Position numbers and translations under genes: made by a program | The notes under the pieces: model-generated | Told to the model about the DNA's origin: nothing | Seen by the model: only the letters and a program-made list of their open reading frames with translations | The model's database searches: none | Part shown: piece by piece, positions 45,301 through 56,050 of the stretch | How positions within the stretch are numbered: position 1 is the stretch's first letter | How the letters are laid out: each line of letters starts with the position of its first letter | Assembly: GCA_963556195.1 (NCBI GenBank) | Contig: OY744525.1 | Location: 61,822,272-61,886,271 of the forward strand | Direction of reading: 5' to 3' | Length of the DNA stretch: 64,000 bases | Source: Sepiola atlantica | Taxonomy: Eukaryota; Mollusca; Cephalopoda; Sepiida; Sepiolidae

Positions 45301-45829
45301 GAAATATACTATTTCAAACTTTATCCTGAACGGCCAACTGATGGACAAAGCCAATAATAGAGATGTGTAGACATTTAAAACAAAGCACGTTTATTTAATC
45401 TTCGCATTTAACAGTGAAAATATTACAAACTTGAGCGTGACAGACTATTGAAAATGTGAAAAACAGGTAGACGGACTGACGGACAGAGCCTCCGATGGAG
45501 ATGCATGGTTGCAGCTAAAAATAAAATAACAGAAACTTCGTCATTATTTGCTTAACACCCGATGACTGCATCTGCTGCCGAGCGGACTCATTGTCGTCTT
45601 CTTTTTTCTCCACGTAATCATTTTTCTAAACAGTTTTTTTCGTTTTTCTTTCTCCTCGCCATTATCACCTCATCATTATGGGGGAGCGATTTTTTTCTCC
45701 TCTCATTATTTGGTGATCATTATCAGTTCTCTAACTTTATCAACACGAAATTGTATAGATTTTTCATATTTGTTCTTGATATCTATTGACCTCGTCTCTT
45801 CTGGTGCCTCCTAATTGGGGAAAGTTTGG

Positions 45830-45930
45830 AGGGTAATTTTTGGCAAATGACCTTGACCATCGAAAGGTGCTGAGTTCCCTACATTAAACCAACCTTGTGT
45901 CGCATCCTACCTGCGTGGGGCGCTTGATAA
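45830..45930 (+). repeat. Tail fragment of the U2-headed SINE family
   Basis: GGTAATTTTTGGCAAATGAC, a CGAAAGGTGCTGAGTTCCC block and ACCTTGTGTCGCATCCTACC with TGCGTGGGG are in the same order as in the tail of the 53-kb copy. No head or central stem is present. Confidence 0.45.
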
Positions 45931-46107
45931 ATTAAAACGTGAGCTTTTATTATATCTATATAATAAATAATAATAATAATAGTATACGCTCTGCTACCAA
46001 GCAGAAATTAAAGGAAACACCATAAGCCCTCCCTCTTCCCTTTCCCCTTCCCCCTTCTCCCCCCGCAAATAAATAAATAATTTTTTTTTTTAATAAATAA
46101 ATAAAAA

Positions 46108-46470
46108 ATGGTGCCGTCCTAGGCTGACACCAGACAAAATATTTGTAGAGGGTCGAGGAGAATGAGAAGATCGAGGAGGGACAACACAAACCAGACCTCC
46201 ACTGAAAGAGTGCGGAGACTGCTGAGACCTTAGGGAGGCTTATTGCCACCCAAATCCCAGAGAAGACAAATGGTTCTTACCAGCACGAAATCAATGGTAA
46301 GCGGCTGTTGCGATACCGCAAGGTTATTTGCGATGGTTATCGAAAAGAGGTGAAGAATACTAGAAATCTGAGGAGACATGTTATCACTCAGACTCCAGGA
46401 AATACCACTGGTTGTTGTCGGTGAGCAATCACTGACGATGACCTGTGTGAGAACTCCTAGTGAGTACAAA
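46108..46470 (+). repeat. Dispersed repeat family X, copy 3
   Basis: Shared blocks: GGTGCCGTCC, CCAGACCTCCACTGAAAGAG, GGAGGCTTATTGCCACCCAA, GAAATCTGAGGAGACATGTT, GTGAGCAATCACTGACGATG and GTGTGAGAACTCCTAGTGAG. It ends before an AAATAAT tail, like copy 1. Confidence 0.7.
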
Positions 46471-47180
46471 TAATATGCTATGGCAATTTTATATTCGTGT
46501 ATACGTTATCACCCAGCCCCTTCTTTAAAAGCTGAGATCGCCCGATCGTCGAAGATGCCATGCAAAAAGAGAATTTTTTTTTTAATCACATGAAAATTTA
46601 AAAATTCCATTTTTTTTTTTGCACTGCATATTCGGTGATTGGGAGATCTTAGCTTTAAAAAGAAGTGGTGAAAAGTGATAACGTATGCATGAACATCAAA
46701 TTGCTATAGCCTATTATTATACAGATTCTTCATCTTATTTTTTTCCATCATACATAGTGGCGTTGTTTTTAAACTTAATATATAGTCTACGCTATTCCAT
46801 TTACGTTATAAAAAATCATTATATTTAAAAGCGCTGACATTTTCTTAACTCCATCATCTCAAGTCAATATGAACACGTTCTCTTTCCCCGTGAATTTAAT
46901 CCCAAAACAAAACAAACGCTACTACTACTACTACTACTACAACTCGGCCAGCAAGCAATGCTGCTGCTGATATTACAATAAATGTAGCATGGCCAGATTC
47001 CGTTTTAAACTCAGTGATATTAAGTCAGTATAGATACGTTCTCTTTCTCCTGGATTTAATACCGTAAAAATAATAACTTTGTTAGCGAAGTCGTCCATGA
47101 ATTTCAACAACTTAAATTATATACGTTTTAATCGTACACAAACTCACGTGAAAACAACTAGACATTTCTTTTACATAACA

Positions 47181-47209
47181 CTCGGCAAACGGCGGGTAGA
47201 TACAGCTAG
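47181..47209 (+). mobile_element. Helitron 3' terminus
   Basis: CTCGGCAAACGGCGGGTAGA with TACAGCTAG then T is a mutated form of the family H end (hairpin CCCGGC-loop-GCCGGG, spacer, CTAG|T). The 5' end of this copy could not be placed. A ~35-bp block (CGTTCTCTTT...GAATTTAAT...) is duplicated at about 46878 and 47038 upstream. Confidence 0.5.
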
Positions 47210-47406
47210 TTATCGATATAATAGTTGTGCTTATATAGAATTAACATAACTTTACATCCTATAGTTATGAACCAATAGCGTGAGCACACACAAATAAGAC
47301 ACCCCTCAAAATTAAACCTATCACTTTTTTTTTGAAAGGGTGTACACATCTTAAAGAAAACGCTTTTTGAAATGTATCATAGAATTTTTTTTTAAAAACG
47401 AGAAAC

Positions 47407-47930
47407 GTTATTTTTTTATATACATTTATTAAATGAATAAAATCATTTTTCATAAATATGTTTCTGAGACTTTCGTCGTTAAACAGCCTTAACGAAGAGT
47501 TATTTATTTTCTTTTTTTCCTCTTCATTTTGCTGGTGTTAAAATTGCAAGTAAATCCACACGTGGTTCCAAGAAAGAAAATTTCGTCTGGTCTTATTTAC
47601 GATCCTAAAGAAAGTAAACATTAAGATGTGTGTATTAGCGCGGCAACGCTTATATGAACTTGATATTAAATGTTCACTCTCTTTAGGACCCTCAACGAGA
47701 CCAGACGAAACTTTCTCCCTTGGAACAACGTGTGGATTTAATTGCAATTTTCACACCAGCAAAATGAGGAAGGAGAAAAAAAATAATAAAAAATAAATAA
47801 ATAAAACGAAGAAAAAAAAAGAAAGTAAATAACCCTTCGTTAAGGCCGTGTAACGGCGAAAGTCTCAGAGACATACATTTATGAAAAAATATTTTATTCA
47901 TTTAATAAAAAATATATTAAAAAAAAGAAA
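47407..47930. repeat. Long foldback with ~220-bp arms
   Basis: The left arm (about 47407-47625) and right arm (about 47665-47930) are diverged complements: ATTAAATGAATAAAATCATT, TGAGACTTTCG, CAGCCTTAACGAAG, CACACGTGGTTCCAAG and TTTCGTCTGGTC all recur inverted. The ~40-bp loop is unique. The right arm carries GGCCGTGTAACGGCGAAAGT, a GCC/GGC hairpin followed by GAAAGTC, as in helix II and the GAAA of a hammerhead. Confidence 0.85.
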
Positions 47931-47985
47931 TAAATAAAACTATCACATTTTTTTGGTATTATTTCGGTTACTATTCTCATCTTGG

Positions 47986-48380
47986 TTATTATTTTCACAA
48001 CGTTTCACCCGATGTAACCTCCAACCATCTTCAGGTGCATTTTTTACCATGGGAATCTTTATATCGAACTGAACCCTTTATTTAGTCCACGTGGATATAT
48101 TGTTCTCGTTCTGTCAAACATGAACGGGTAGAAGTGTTAATTATGTTTTTCTTGGTTATTATCACCTGTAGTAAGGCTTGAACCTTCAGCAGACTGTCAC
48201 TTAAAATTGATTATTAATCAACGCCATACATTGTTACATGGGTCCATGCGGATTGAAATAAAGGGTTCAGTTCGAAATTCCGTATACGTTCCAGAGTTTG
48301 ATATAAAGCTTTTCAAATTGGAAAAGATACAACTGAAGAAGGTCGGGGTTTACATCGGTCGAAATAATATGAAAATAATT
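47986..48380. repeat. Second foldback, adjacent to the first
   Basis: The left arm 47986-48096 and right arm 48243-48380 are inverted copies (ATTATTTTCA, ACCCGATGTAACCTCCAACC versus its diverged complement, and CGAACTGAACCCTTTATTT). Both arms contain the CTGAAGA...GAAA motif in opposite orientation (48003-48035 minus; 48333-48364 plus). Only ~55 bp separate it from the preceding foldback. Confidence 0.85.
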
Positions 48381-49197
48381 TAGATTAGAATAGTAGTCTA
48401 AATAATACAAAATCTCAATCCTCATCTACAAAAAAAACAAATAATATCCCGAGACATATCACATTTTGGTAGAAACATTCACTCATTAAGAAAAAAGACG
48501 AAAAAAAATCACGTGACTTGTTTACAATTACGTCCGCAGACTAAAATCCTTTTACCCGCCCAAAAGGAACAGCTCTGTGGAGCCGGTCGTTTTCAGATAA
48601 AAACACTTTCAACATCAGACGACGGGTAAGTCGGGCAAGAAAGAGGGTACAACACGCCCCCACCCCTCGCCAGCAACGTAGCTAGGTTAAGGAAAAATGA
48701 AATCTGCTATCACTTCCTTATATCGATGCCGTACCTAATCAAAACATGCATACACGCTGAAAAAACAAAGATGAAGCTATACACATGCACTTTTTACATT
48801 GATCTATTTCTTTCTTCTCCACGCTACAAAGGAAAACAATCTGTCTGTAGTGACGCACACTAAACTAGCAATTCACACATAAAATCTTTCATATGTTGTA
48901 AGCTTATAAATATTTAGCTTCTTCACACATACTTTTTATTTTTATTTGTTTACATGAGTCATGTTACACAAAGACGAAAGGCTATCGTCTACCTTATCCA
49001 TAACATGGCTCACGCTACACTTGTATCTTCCTTAGTTAACATTACCATAACACTGCTAATAGATATAAGCTAAATCAAAGGGATGTAATTCAGTTAAACT
49101 CGACGCAGTAGTAGGATAAATACAGCTTTTTTTCTATATGTAAACAGAAAGCAAACAGCAATTGATGTTTCCAAGTAAATTTCATTTCAAAAGTTTG

Positions 49198-49265
49198 AGT
49201 TGATTGATTGATTGATTGATTGGGTTTTACGGCATATCAACTTCTTGATTATTTAATGCCGGAAA
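49198..49265. repeat. Short dispersed repeat (GGCATATCAAC type)
   Basis: (GATT)n then GGGTTTTACGGCATATCAAC and TATTTAATGCCGGAA. Related copies at 2308-2375 (GGTTTGGTTTGG, GGCATATCAAC, TTCAATTCCGAA) and 36227-36280 (GGTTTGGTTTAC, GCATATCAACTATC, TTTAATGCCGAA). Each starts with a simple G/T-rich repeat. Class unknown. Confidence 0.6.
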
Positions 49266-50294
49266 ATGTTTGTTCATTTTTATTTCTTTTTTCTTTTGGT
49301 TGTTACTGGGGGAGAAATGTCCACAAGGATATGTTGAGAGTTGTTTTATAGTATAAGAGTGTTTAGTTTGTTTTCATTTTAGAGTTTGTGTATGTTTATG
49401 TTTGAGAAAATTTGTTGGATGTGGGGCATGAGTAGGGAGAAAGTGGTTAAATTTTGTTGTAGATATTCACTTCTTTTAGGTATGTTGGGAGAAAAATGTT
49501 GTTTAGTTTGTTTTCTTTGTAATACTTTTGTCGGATCCGTGCTTTATAGTATATGATAGTTTGAGCTGAGAAAGTGTTCACCGAAATTCTTGTAGAATAA
49601 AAATGTGTCAAATCAACAATAGAACACAATTATACAAACTTTAACATTAGATATTGTGGCGCAAGGCAGGCAGAGGCGCTCCTTTTTGCGCAGCCTTCAA
49701 CGAAACGTGACTAAAAAGAGAAAATTAAAATGTATTTTCTCCTCGTTATTAATAAAGGCATCGACCTTGGTTCTAATACATAACTGAGGGGCTGCACCTC
49801 CCTCTGTACTGTATTGAAGCAACCCATTGACCTTATTTTGAAACATTAAATGAGAGAGCAACAGTTTAAAATGTTAAACTCGTCGGGGATTACTATGATG
49901 ACAGCTGTCGGTCGAGTGCACAGGTGAAGCGTGAACGCGGGGCGCCATGATTGGCAATGTGTGGTTGAGTTTTTCCTTTCTTTTTTTCTCTGTGGTTGGG
50001 TTCCTTCTTCCCCTCTTACTGTGGCAAATTTTGTTTTCAGTCTGATCCCACTGTGAAAACATGCGCTGTTATAGTGCCTCAACGGAGCCAAGCTAAGCCT
50101 GGCGAGAAATGAGATGGAGTTTTACAGTATAAATTATATATGCGATAAAAATAAAACAAAAGTTTTAATTCGTATTCAATGTTCCATTTTCAACGGTAGA
50201 TTCAAATGAAGACAGTTAATTCTCTACCCTGGAAGAGAATTAATGATTAATGTTAATTAAAGCAAGAAAATGCTCACCCACCTATCGTCTAGAC

Positions 50295-50892
50295 CAGGAG
50301 CGGGCAACCTTTTAAGAGTGAGGGCCAGATGAGACTTTTGGAAGGAGATCGCGGGCCGAGGTGAAAAACACAATCTTAGAATTAGTATATTTTGTTTACA
50401 TGAATAAATTGTACAAAAATTGCATTGAACACTCTACAAATTTTATATTTTTTCTCAAGAGACTTCTGTATGTTACGTTATAAAAGGCGCCGACGAAGGG
50501 CCATTTTGGAATCATAAAAAATAATGACGGGGGAAGTAGCAAGTTAATCCAGCATTCGTTTTGACACACTTCACATAAGTTCTATGTTTCATGCCCTTTC
50601 CTCGTCTCTCGTTTCCTCTTTGCCTCTCTCCTTCTCTTTTTCTATTTTCATCTCAGGCCAAGGATTTAAAATTAATAGTTAAAGAAAAATGAAATATACA
50701 TATATCATCGCTCGCTGATATTTATACATTTTTATCCCACTGTACATCTTAATTGAAACCTAATTTTACATCTATGTCACAAAATGATATGAGTTTTACT
50801 GGGAGGTCCGCGGGTCGGATTGTAATAATAAAGCATAGCAGGGTGGCGGGCCGGACGCTAAGCCTTCGCGGGCCGGAGGTTGCCCGCCCCTG
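50295..50892. mobile_element. hAT-type MITE with perfect 8-bp TSD
   Basis: The 598-bp element begins CAGGAGCGGGCAACCT and ends with the complement of CAGGGGCGGGCAACCT (15 of 16 match). It is flanked on both sides by GTCTAGAC (50287-50294 and 50893-50900), itself palindromic. CAG-N-G...C-N-CTG ends and an 8-bp duplication are the hallmarks of hAT transposons. The ends are GC-rich (GGGCCGG blocks) while the interior is AT-rich and non-coding; no transposase is present. The 8-bp TSD is identical, so this may be a recent insertion. Confidence 0.9.
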
Positions 50893-52181
50893 GTCTAGAC
50901 TAAGCGACTCTACATTCGAAAATTCTTGGGGGTCTATTCACAACGTGGGACGATGACCATGAACCGATCCAGACGAATGAGCAAGGGCCGTGCCAGATGG
51001 TCACGACGGTGCCTCAAACGAAGTTCCTACATAGAGACGCTATGATAAGGTTACAATATGGCGTAGACACACAGAGGGTCAACGAGATACTACTACTAAC
51101 AAATAAATTTTTAAAAAAAACAAGAAAGAAAAATTAAAGAAAGAAAAAAGAAAAAAAGGAGATGGAGAGGTAGGAGGAGGGAAGAATGTATCAGCTAAAA
51201 AAATATTGGCAAGAATATCACTAGACGTTTCAGAAAGTATTCAAGATATGACGGGTGTATCGTATGGAGTATAAAAGTATGGTATTACTATTATTGTAAC
51301 TACTAAACCTCCTAAAAGCCCTCAACAGAAACTAGACTTAAAGCAACTCAAAGGTCGGGTTTTCGCTAGAATGTTTTCAATAAATTTCGAACAAAGCCGA
51401 AATATCAACAATACGTCAAATTGATTTTCCGATACAGTATTTTTCCTAACTAATTCTGTTGTCTTTTATTCCATACAAGTTTACACCTACCGTCAAAAAA
51501 TGACGAAAGGAAATTATGTTTCGCTAGTGTTAGCATTAATATTCATATTCATCATAAATAACGGCTTAATCGGTGAAGTTAAAAAGAAAGAAACCGTCTC
51601 AAACGGGGAAGTTGTAAAAAAAAAAAGAAAAACATGTATCAATCGGCATAGAAAGAATACAGGGAGTAAAGAAAAAGAGAGTCTCATTATGAAAATAGAG
51701 TGAAGGATTTCTTTCTGAATCTATCTAAGACTGGGGTGGCTAGTAATTTGTTTTCTCACTTCCAAAAACACTTGAAATGGTTTCATCCGGCAATTTCTTT
51801 TACTCGCTAACTTTTGCATGACGAGACGGATACATATTTATATACAAATAAATGCACATTTGTCTTTATTATAGAGTAGAGGATTATCTTTGCTTATTTC
51901 GGCCAATACCAATTTTAGTTCGAATAATAGTCCTACATATAAAGCTATGTGATGCACGTTCAAAAAGTATCGATAACCGTACTTCTCAATACAAAAAAAT
52001 AATTGATAAATCATTAAGTTCTACTTCAAAATACAAGTGTTTAAAAACTGTAGTGTGTACAGAAATCCTTTAAAAATCCATAAAAATCTATAGAAATAAA
52101 ATTTTTTTAAAAATTACACTTGTAAATCCAAGTAGACCTTGTTAAAAAAATATGGTACATGACGAATAATTCAAAATCTCT

Positions 52182-52648
52182 TCCTATATAAAGCTAGGTA
52201 TGTGTATATATTTGTATATACAGGATTCACTCCTAAACCCCAAAAAGCTGCTTATGAATTTTTAAACACAACTGCTAGACGTAAGAGATCATAATGTTGG
52301 TTATATTTAGTTTAAGTTTCATGCAAAGGGAATAAAGATGGGGTGGAATCCCTTCATGAAAATTCAGATACCTCCAATTATTATGAAATGTAAATAAATA
52401 TTAGATGGCAATAAATATTTTCATAAATTTCAGGACATTTTTTAATACATTAAATGTTTTTAGGAGGCATAATTCATCTTTTTCTCCAAATTTGCATTAA
52501 TTCTGATCCATACTCATTAGACACCAATTAAGCCAGATTCGCTGAATTTCAATTTCTTCTTAACACCCTTTTATTAGGTGACATAAAAGTGGTGTAACAC
52601 TATCTTGTTCGAGGAATTTTACCCGTCCTGGGACGGGTATTCTTCGAG
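52182..52648 (+). mobile_element. Non-autonomous Helitron, family F, plus strand
   Basis: It begins TCCTATATAAAGCTAGGTAT and ends CCCGTCCTGGGACGGG (perfect hairpin), TATTCTT, CGAG then T. CGAG is a one-base change from CTAG. Blocks TTAGACACCAATTAAGC and CATAAAAGTGGTG are shared with the 42-kb copy. No coding capacity. Confidence 0.75.
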
Positions 52649-52961
52649 TTAAATATAAATGCAAAATTAGTTATTTTTCGGTAAAGTCTGTGGAGATATA
52701 AAAATACGAAAAATCAAATTAAAATATCTTAGAAATATCTTAGTGAAATAATATGTTGAAATATTATAGGTTTTGTATAGTTTTAAAATAAGACATTTTT
52801 TTTTATATCTTACTTCACTCGGTAGAAGTGGAATCACCACAATTTTAAATGAAATTGAAAACATATTTTTGATACAAAATATATTTAATAAAATTGCCAT
52901 GTGTCGGTAACTACGTCTGCAGGGGATATTGATATAAACAGAAAAGTTGAGTGTACTAAAC

Positions 52962-53029
52962 GGCCCACATCTTACTTGTGGGAGTAGGATAAAACTGGCC
53001 ATGTGCCTAACTCCTGGAGAGGAGTAAAT
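52962..53029 (+). repeat. Isolated tail of a U2-headed SINE
   Basis: This piece matches the last ~68 bp of the adjacent full copy (CATCTTACTTGTGGGAGTAG to GGAGAGGAGTAAAT) and is followed by the same AATACTAAAC. It may be a heavily 5'-truncated older copy beside which the full copy inserted, or the remnant of a tandem dimer. Confidence 0.8.
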
Positions 53030-53045
53030 AATACTAAACAGAGAG

Positions 53046-53413
53046 CCTTTTGGCTAAGATCAAAGTGTAGTATCTGTTCTGATGGATACTACACCCCATA
53101 GACTGGTATTGTCTTGGCCTTCGGGGCTTGATTTACGCCGGTCTATGGGTGTGTCCTGTGCAGTTCTAGGAGGTCCACCCTCCCAGGCTTCGCCTCCCCT
53201 CTTTGGGGAGGAGTAAGTTTATTGCTTACTGCCTGAGGCGCCCCTACCGGGGAATGCCGACGGGGCTGCCCAGGCAATTTTTGATGGTCAGAGTGCTCAC
53301 CTCTTGGGCGCTGGCTTTTCAACCCCCACTTTCCGACCCGACCTTGGGTCACATCATACTTGTGGGAGTAGGATAAAACTGGCCTTGTGCCTAACTCCTG
53401 GAGAGGAGTAAAT
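53046..53413 (+). repeat. U2 snRNA-headed SINE, full copy
   Basis: Positions 53046-53080 read CCTTTTGGCTAAGATCAAAG followed by TGTAGTATCTGTTCT, the 5' part of U2 snRNA including the branch-site recognition sequence GTAGTA. After about 35 nt the sequence departs from U2 and enters a shared body: a stem around CCATAGAC/GTCTATGG, a GCCTTCGGGGC turn, a GGAGGTCCACCCTCCCAGG segment, and a tail ending CTGGAGAGGAGTAAAT. The copy is flanked by a 16-bp repeat with one mismatch (53030-53045 and 53414-53429, AATACTAAAC plus A/G plus GAGAG), consistent with retroposition. It sits directly after another copy's tail. Confidence 0.85.
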
Positions 53414-53614
53414 AATACTAAACGGAGAGAACATAACAGCCGAAACTTTTGTCTGAAGCACTTCCGGTTTACGTCTCCTCGCAGAATGGACATCACAAAT
53501 AAATTAAAAACACAAAAACAAAATAATATCGAATAGTTTATAAACCAAACTCTTATGCCAAAAGCAATATAATAAAATAAATAATATATTTGTTTTACAA
53601 TAAAACGTCTTGTA

Positions 53615-54182
53615 CTAGAAAAATACCCGTCCCAGGGCAGATAGAATTAATTCCACGACCAGAACAGTTTTGCGCTACTTTTATGACCACTTAGGAAGAT
53701 TAAAAGCAATATATAATGCTACTAAACCTTATGTCTAGAATCCTTATTCCAATGTTGATCAAAATTACATGATTTTGATTCTAGAAAATGTCTAAAACTG
53801 AAAGTAATAGCTTAAAGAGTCTTAAGAAAAAATTGAAATTCAGGCAATCTTGCTTAATTAGTGTCTAATGACTATGTATCAAATTTAATGCAAATCTGAA
53901 ATATTTGAATTTTCAAACAGAACCCTATAAAATACTCAAAAGAAACTGAAATCTGGAGTATATTTATTAATTTATGTGTAAGAGCTATTTTTAAATTATC
54001 AAATAAATTGGAGGTATCTGTCCCCCCCCCTTGCATGAAGTTGAATTAAACTAAATATAGCCCACATAACCCATCCTTATGCCTAGCAGCTATGTTCCAA
54101 AATTCATAATGAGCAATTATTATTTTAGTAGTGAATCCTGTACACAGAAATATATTCACATACCTAACTTTATATAACTGGA
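53615..54182 (-). mobile_element. Non-autonomous Helitron, family F
   Basis: On the minus strand it begins TCCAGTTATATAAAGTTAGG (54182), with TATGTGAATATATTTCTGTG next. It ends in a CTGGGACGGGTAT hairpin region, TTTTT and CTAG (53618-53615), then T. The body matches the plus-strand copies at 52.2-52.65 and 42.0-42.5 kb (ATTAGACACTAATTAAGC-type and AGACATAAGG-type blocks). Confidence 0.7.
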
Positions 54183-54183
54183 G

Positions 54184-54850
54184 ATAGCTGTACTTAGCCG
54201 ACGTTACCTGGGAGTCTTTTTAATTACATTGTTTTTTCTTTTGTTTTTTCCTTTTTTAACTATGCTGTTTTTTGTTGTTTTTTAACAAAATTATACATGT
54301 TTAACTAGGATTTTGAATGTTTAATTTAATTATTACAATACCGTTTTTGGTTGTTGAATTATTAATTGAACCAATTGTTATACTTTTATAACTACTAAGG
54401 TAATCCTATTTCAGTCTTTATTTATGAAATCATTCGATGTAAAAAGCTGCCCAAACTTTCAATGTTTTAATATGTGAGGATTTGCTAAGGATTCTAAAAC
54501 TAGCTTAAATTACTTTCTGTGTTACAGTTTAAATGTTTCCAAATTTCTGTCAAATTTCGAAGAGTCACGAAGTAATTCATTCTTTTTTTTTTTCAATTAT
54601 TAACAAAAGATTAAAATGAATTATTTATGAAAAAAAAAAAAATGCATTGTGGTGAATTTCGTTTTTTTTTTTTTGTTAAATAGAATTAAAAAAATGTTAT
54701 ACTTTACGTTATTGCAGTTTTAGATTTCGATACGTGTTCGCTTAATACTAAATAAAAATAAATAATGATAAGTAGGTCACGAAAAAAAAAACGAGAAAAC
54801 ACATACGTAGACACACGTGAAGTGGTCACACAATTTTATTTATATAAAGA
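54184..54850 (-). mobile_element. Non-autonomous Helitron, family H, second copy
   Basis: On the minus strand it starts TCTTTATATAAATAAAATTG (54850) with GTGTGACCACTTCACGTGTG next, as in the 10.8-kb copy, and ends at a degenerate hairpin and CAGCTAT (expected CAGCTAG). The internal blocks GTTTAAATGTTTCCAAATT and AATTCATTCTTTTTTTTT also occur in the 10.5-kb region. Its 3' end abuts a Helitron of family F. Confidence 0.72.
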
Positions 54851-55170
54851 TTCTGAGAACGGGGTTTGATAAAATAAATCCCTTCCAGTCAACAAAAAAT
54901 TAGACCCTACCCCCATTTTTGAGCACAGCTTATCTGTTAAACAGTTATCACAGACCCATTTAGATTGAAGCGCTATTTAGTAAGGCGGAAGCAATGATGA
55001 AAGAAATGGTAACTTTTTACTGTAATACTAGGGATGTTCAAAAACTATCCGGACTGATGTTTTATTTACTAAAAACAAACACGATGGACAAAACATTAAC
55101 GCTATTATAAAGTTAACGTTGTGTTAAAAAAGTATGAGTAATGAAGTGGTATTTATCGAGAAGAAGAAAC

Positions 55171-55310
55171 TCTAATATATAAAGTAAAGTCGGTCGCTTT
55201 CTCGAAGTTTTGTCATCAATAGCTAACTTTCTTCCTACAAAATAAATATTCGATTCTGATTTGTCAGTTTTTCTAATAAATCGTTGCAGCACGTTATTAG
55301 GAAGTATAAA
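55171..55310 (+). mobile_element. Helitron 5' terminus, related to the 42.6-kb copy
   Basis: TCTAATATATAAAGTAAAGT at 55171, preceded by AAAC, resembles the TC-start of the 43.28-kb element (minus strand). GATTTGTCAGTTTTTC and GCACGTTATTAGGAAG then echo its body. No 3' end was found. Confidence 0.4.
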
Positions 55311-55562
55311 ATGTAATTCGAATTAATTCCTTCGGATGTAAAGAAGGATACTGGTCTAACTCTCAGACAAGCGCGATCTCGTAAGAGCAGCAACATGATC
55401 CTGTCTTAAGAGATTTAAGGAGTCTTGATTCCTGTTTCTAAAGGGCACAACTCTGGGCCCCCAAAACTCTTTTCTCCCAAAGAGAGATGACTTTGAAGGG
55501 ATATGGGTGTAGGGACGACAAAGTTATCTCCCTACAGCCATGTAGAGATATCTCACCCTCAA

Positions 55563-56050
55563 CGTTAAGTATCCTATATCTCTACAGACCACAATTCGTC
55601 GATGTATGAGTATTGTTGTCACATCTGGGCTGGTGCATCAACCACTAGTCGCTCCCTCTTAGACAGGGCCCTCAATCTTCTAATCTAATAGTTTCCATAG
55701 TGTCTACCAAGCTCCAGCCTCTGTCCTATCACAGCAATGTTGCATCCCTGTGCTTGTTTTACAAGTACATCAATGACGAACTTGCTGCACTTGTGTTATT
55801 TTAACGTAAATGTCCCCAACGAATCCGACAATCAGCAAAATCCCAAACCCTTCACTGTGGAGGTTCCCAGATGCCGGAAGGCTTTCTACTCTAATAGCTT
55901 CTTTTTTCAAACTGCTTGCCTTTGGAATTCCCTCTCTGCTCCTTGTTTTACCACTTAGGGTACACCTATAAATCTGGCCCCTAATTCACGGTAGCCCCTT
56001 ACGTCTCAGTGGCAGTGTGCCTTGTTAGGATGGAATAAAAGTTTTAAAAA
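55563..56050 (+). mobile_element. LINE 3' fragment (RT C-terminus and 3' UTR)
   Basis: An open stretch of 73 residues (55737-55958) includes NQQNPKPFTVEVPRCRKAF and LWNSLSAPCF, matching the minus-strand copy near 63 kb almost residue for residue. The upstream part reads like YRPQFVDV-CHIWAGASTTSRSLLD in shifting frames. The 3' UTR has CTATAAATCTGG and ends at GGAATAAAAGTTTT, the same end as the 29.9-kb copy. This is the cleanest coding copy of this LINE family's tail in the window. Confidence 0.78.

Larger units (their letters stand above)
45460..47180. other. Intergenic with repeat family X and short duplications
   Basis: Besides the listed repeats, a ~35-bp block (CGTTCTCTTT-CCTGGATTTAAT-like) occurs twice (46878, 47038), and a (CTA)n tract is at 46918-46940. 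No gene. Confidence 0.4.
48390..52181. other. Intergenic with the hAT MITE; no gene recognised
   Basis: Unique-looking AT-rich sequence. Open frames at 49846-50091 (minus) and 51500-51703 (plus; MTKGNYVSLVLALIFIFIIN start, a possible hydrophobic leader followed by Lys-rich sequence) are short, and I cannot assign them. Confidence 0.3.

Noticed and set aside
53046..53080. Functional U2 snRNA gene
   Set aside because: Only about 35 nt match. The Sm site and 3' stem-loops of U2 are absent, and the rest is shared SINE body.
53143..53496. 117-codon minus-strand frame with Pro/Arg-rich sequence
   Set aside because: Lies on the complement of the U2-headed SINE. The same peptides recur at other SINE copies (for example 29099-29338), showing they are repeat translations.
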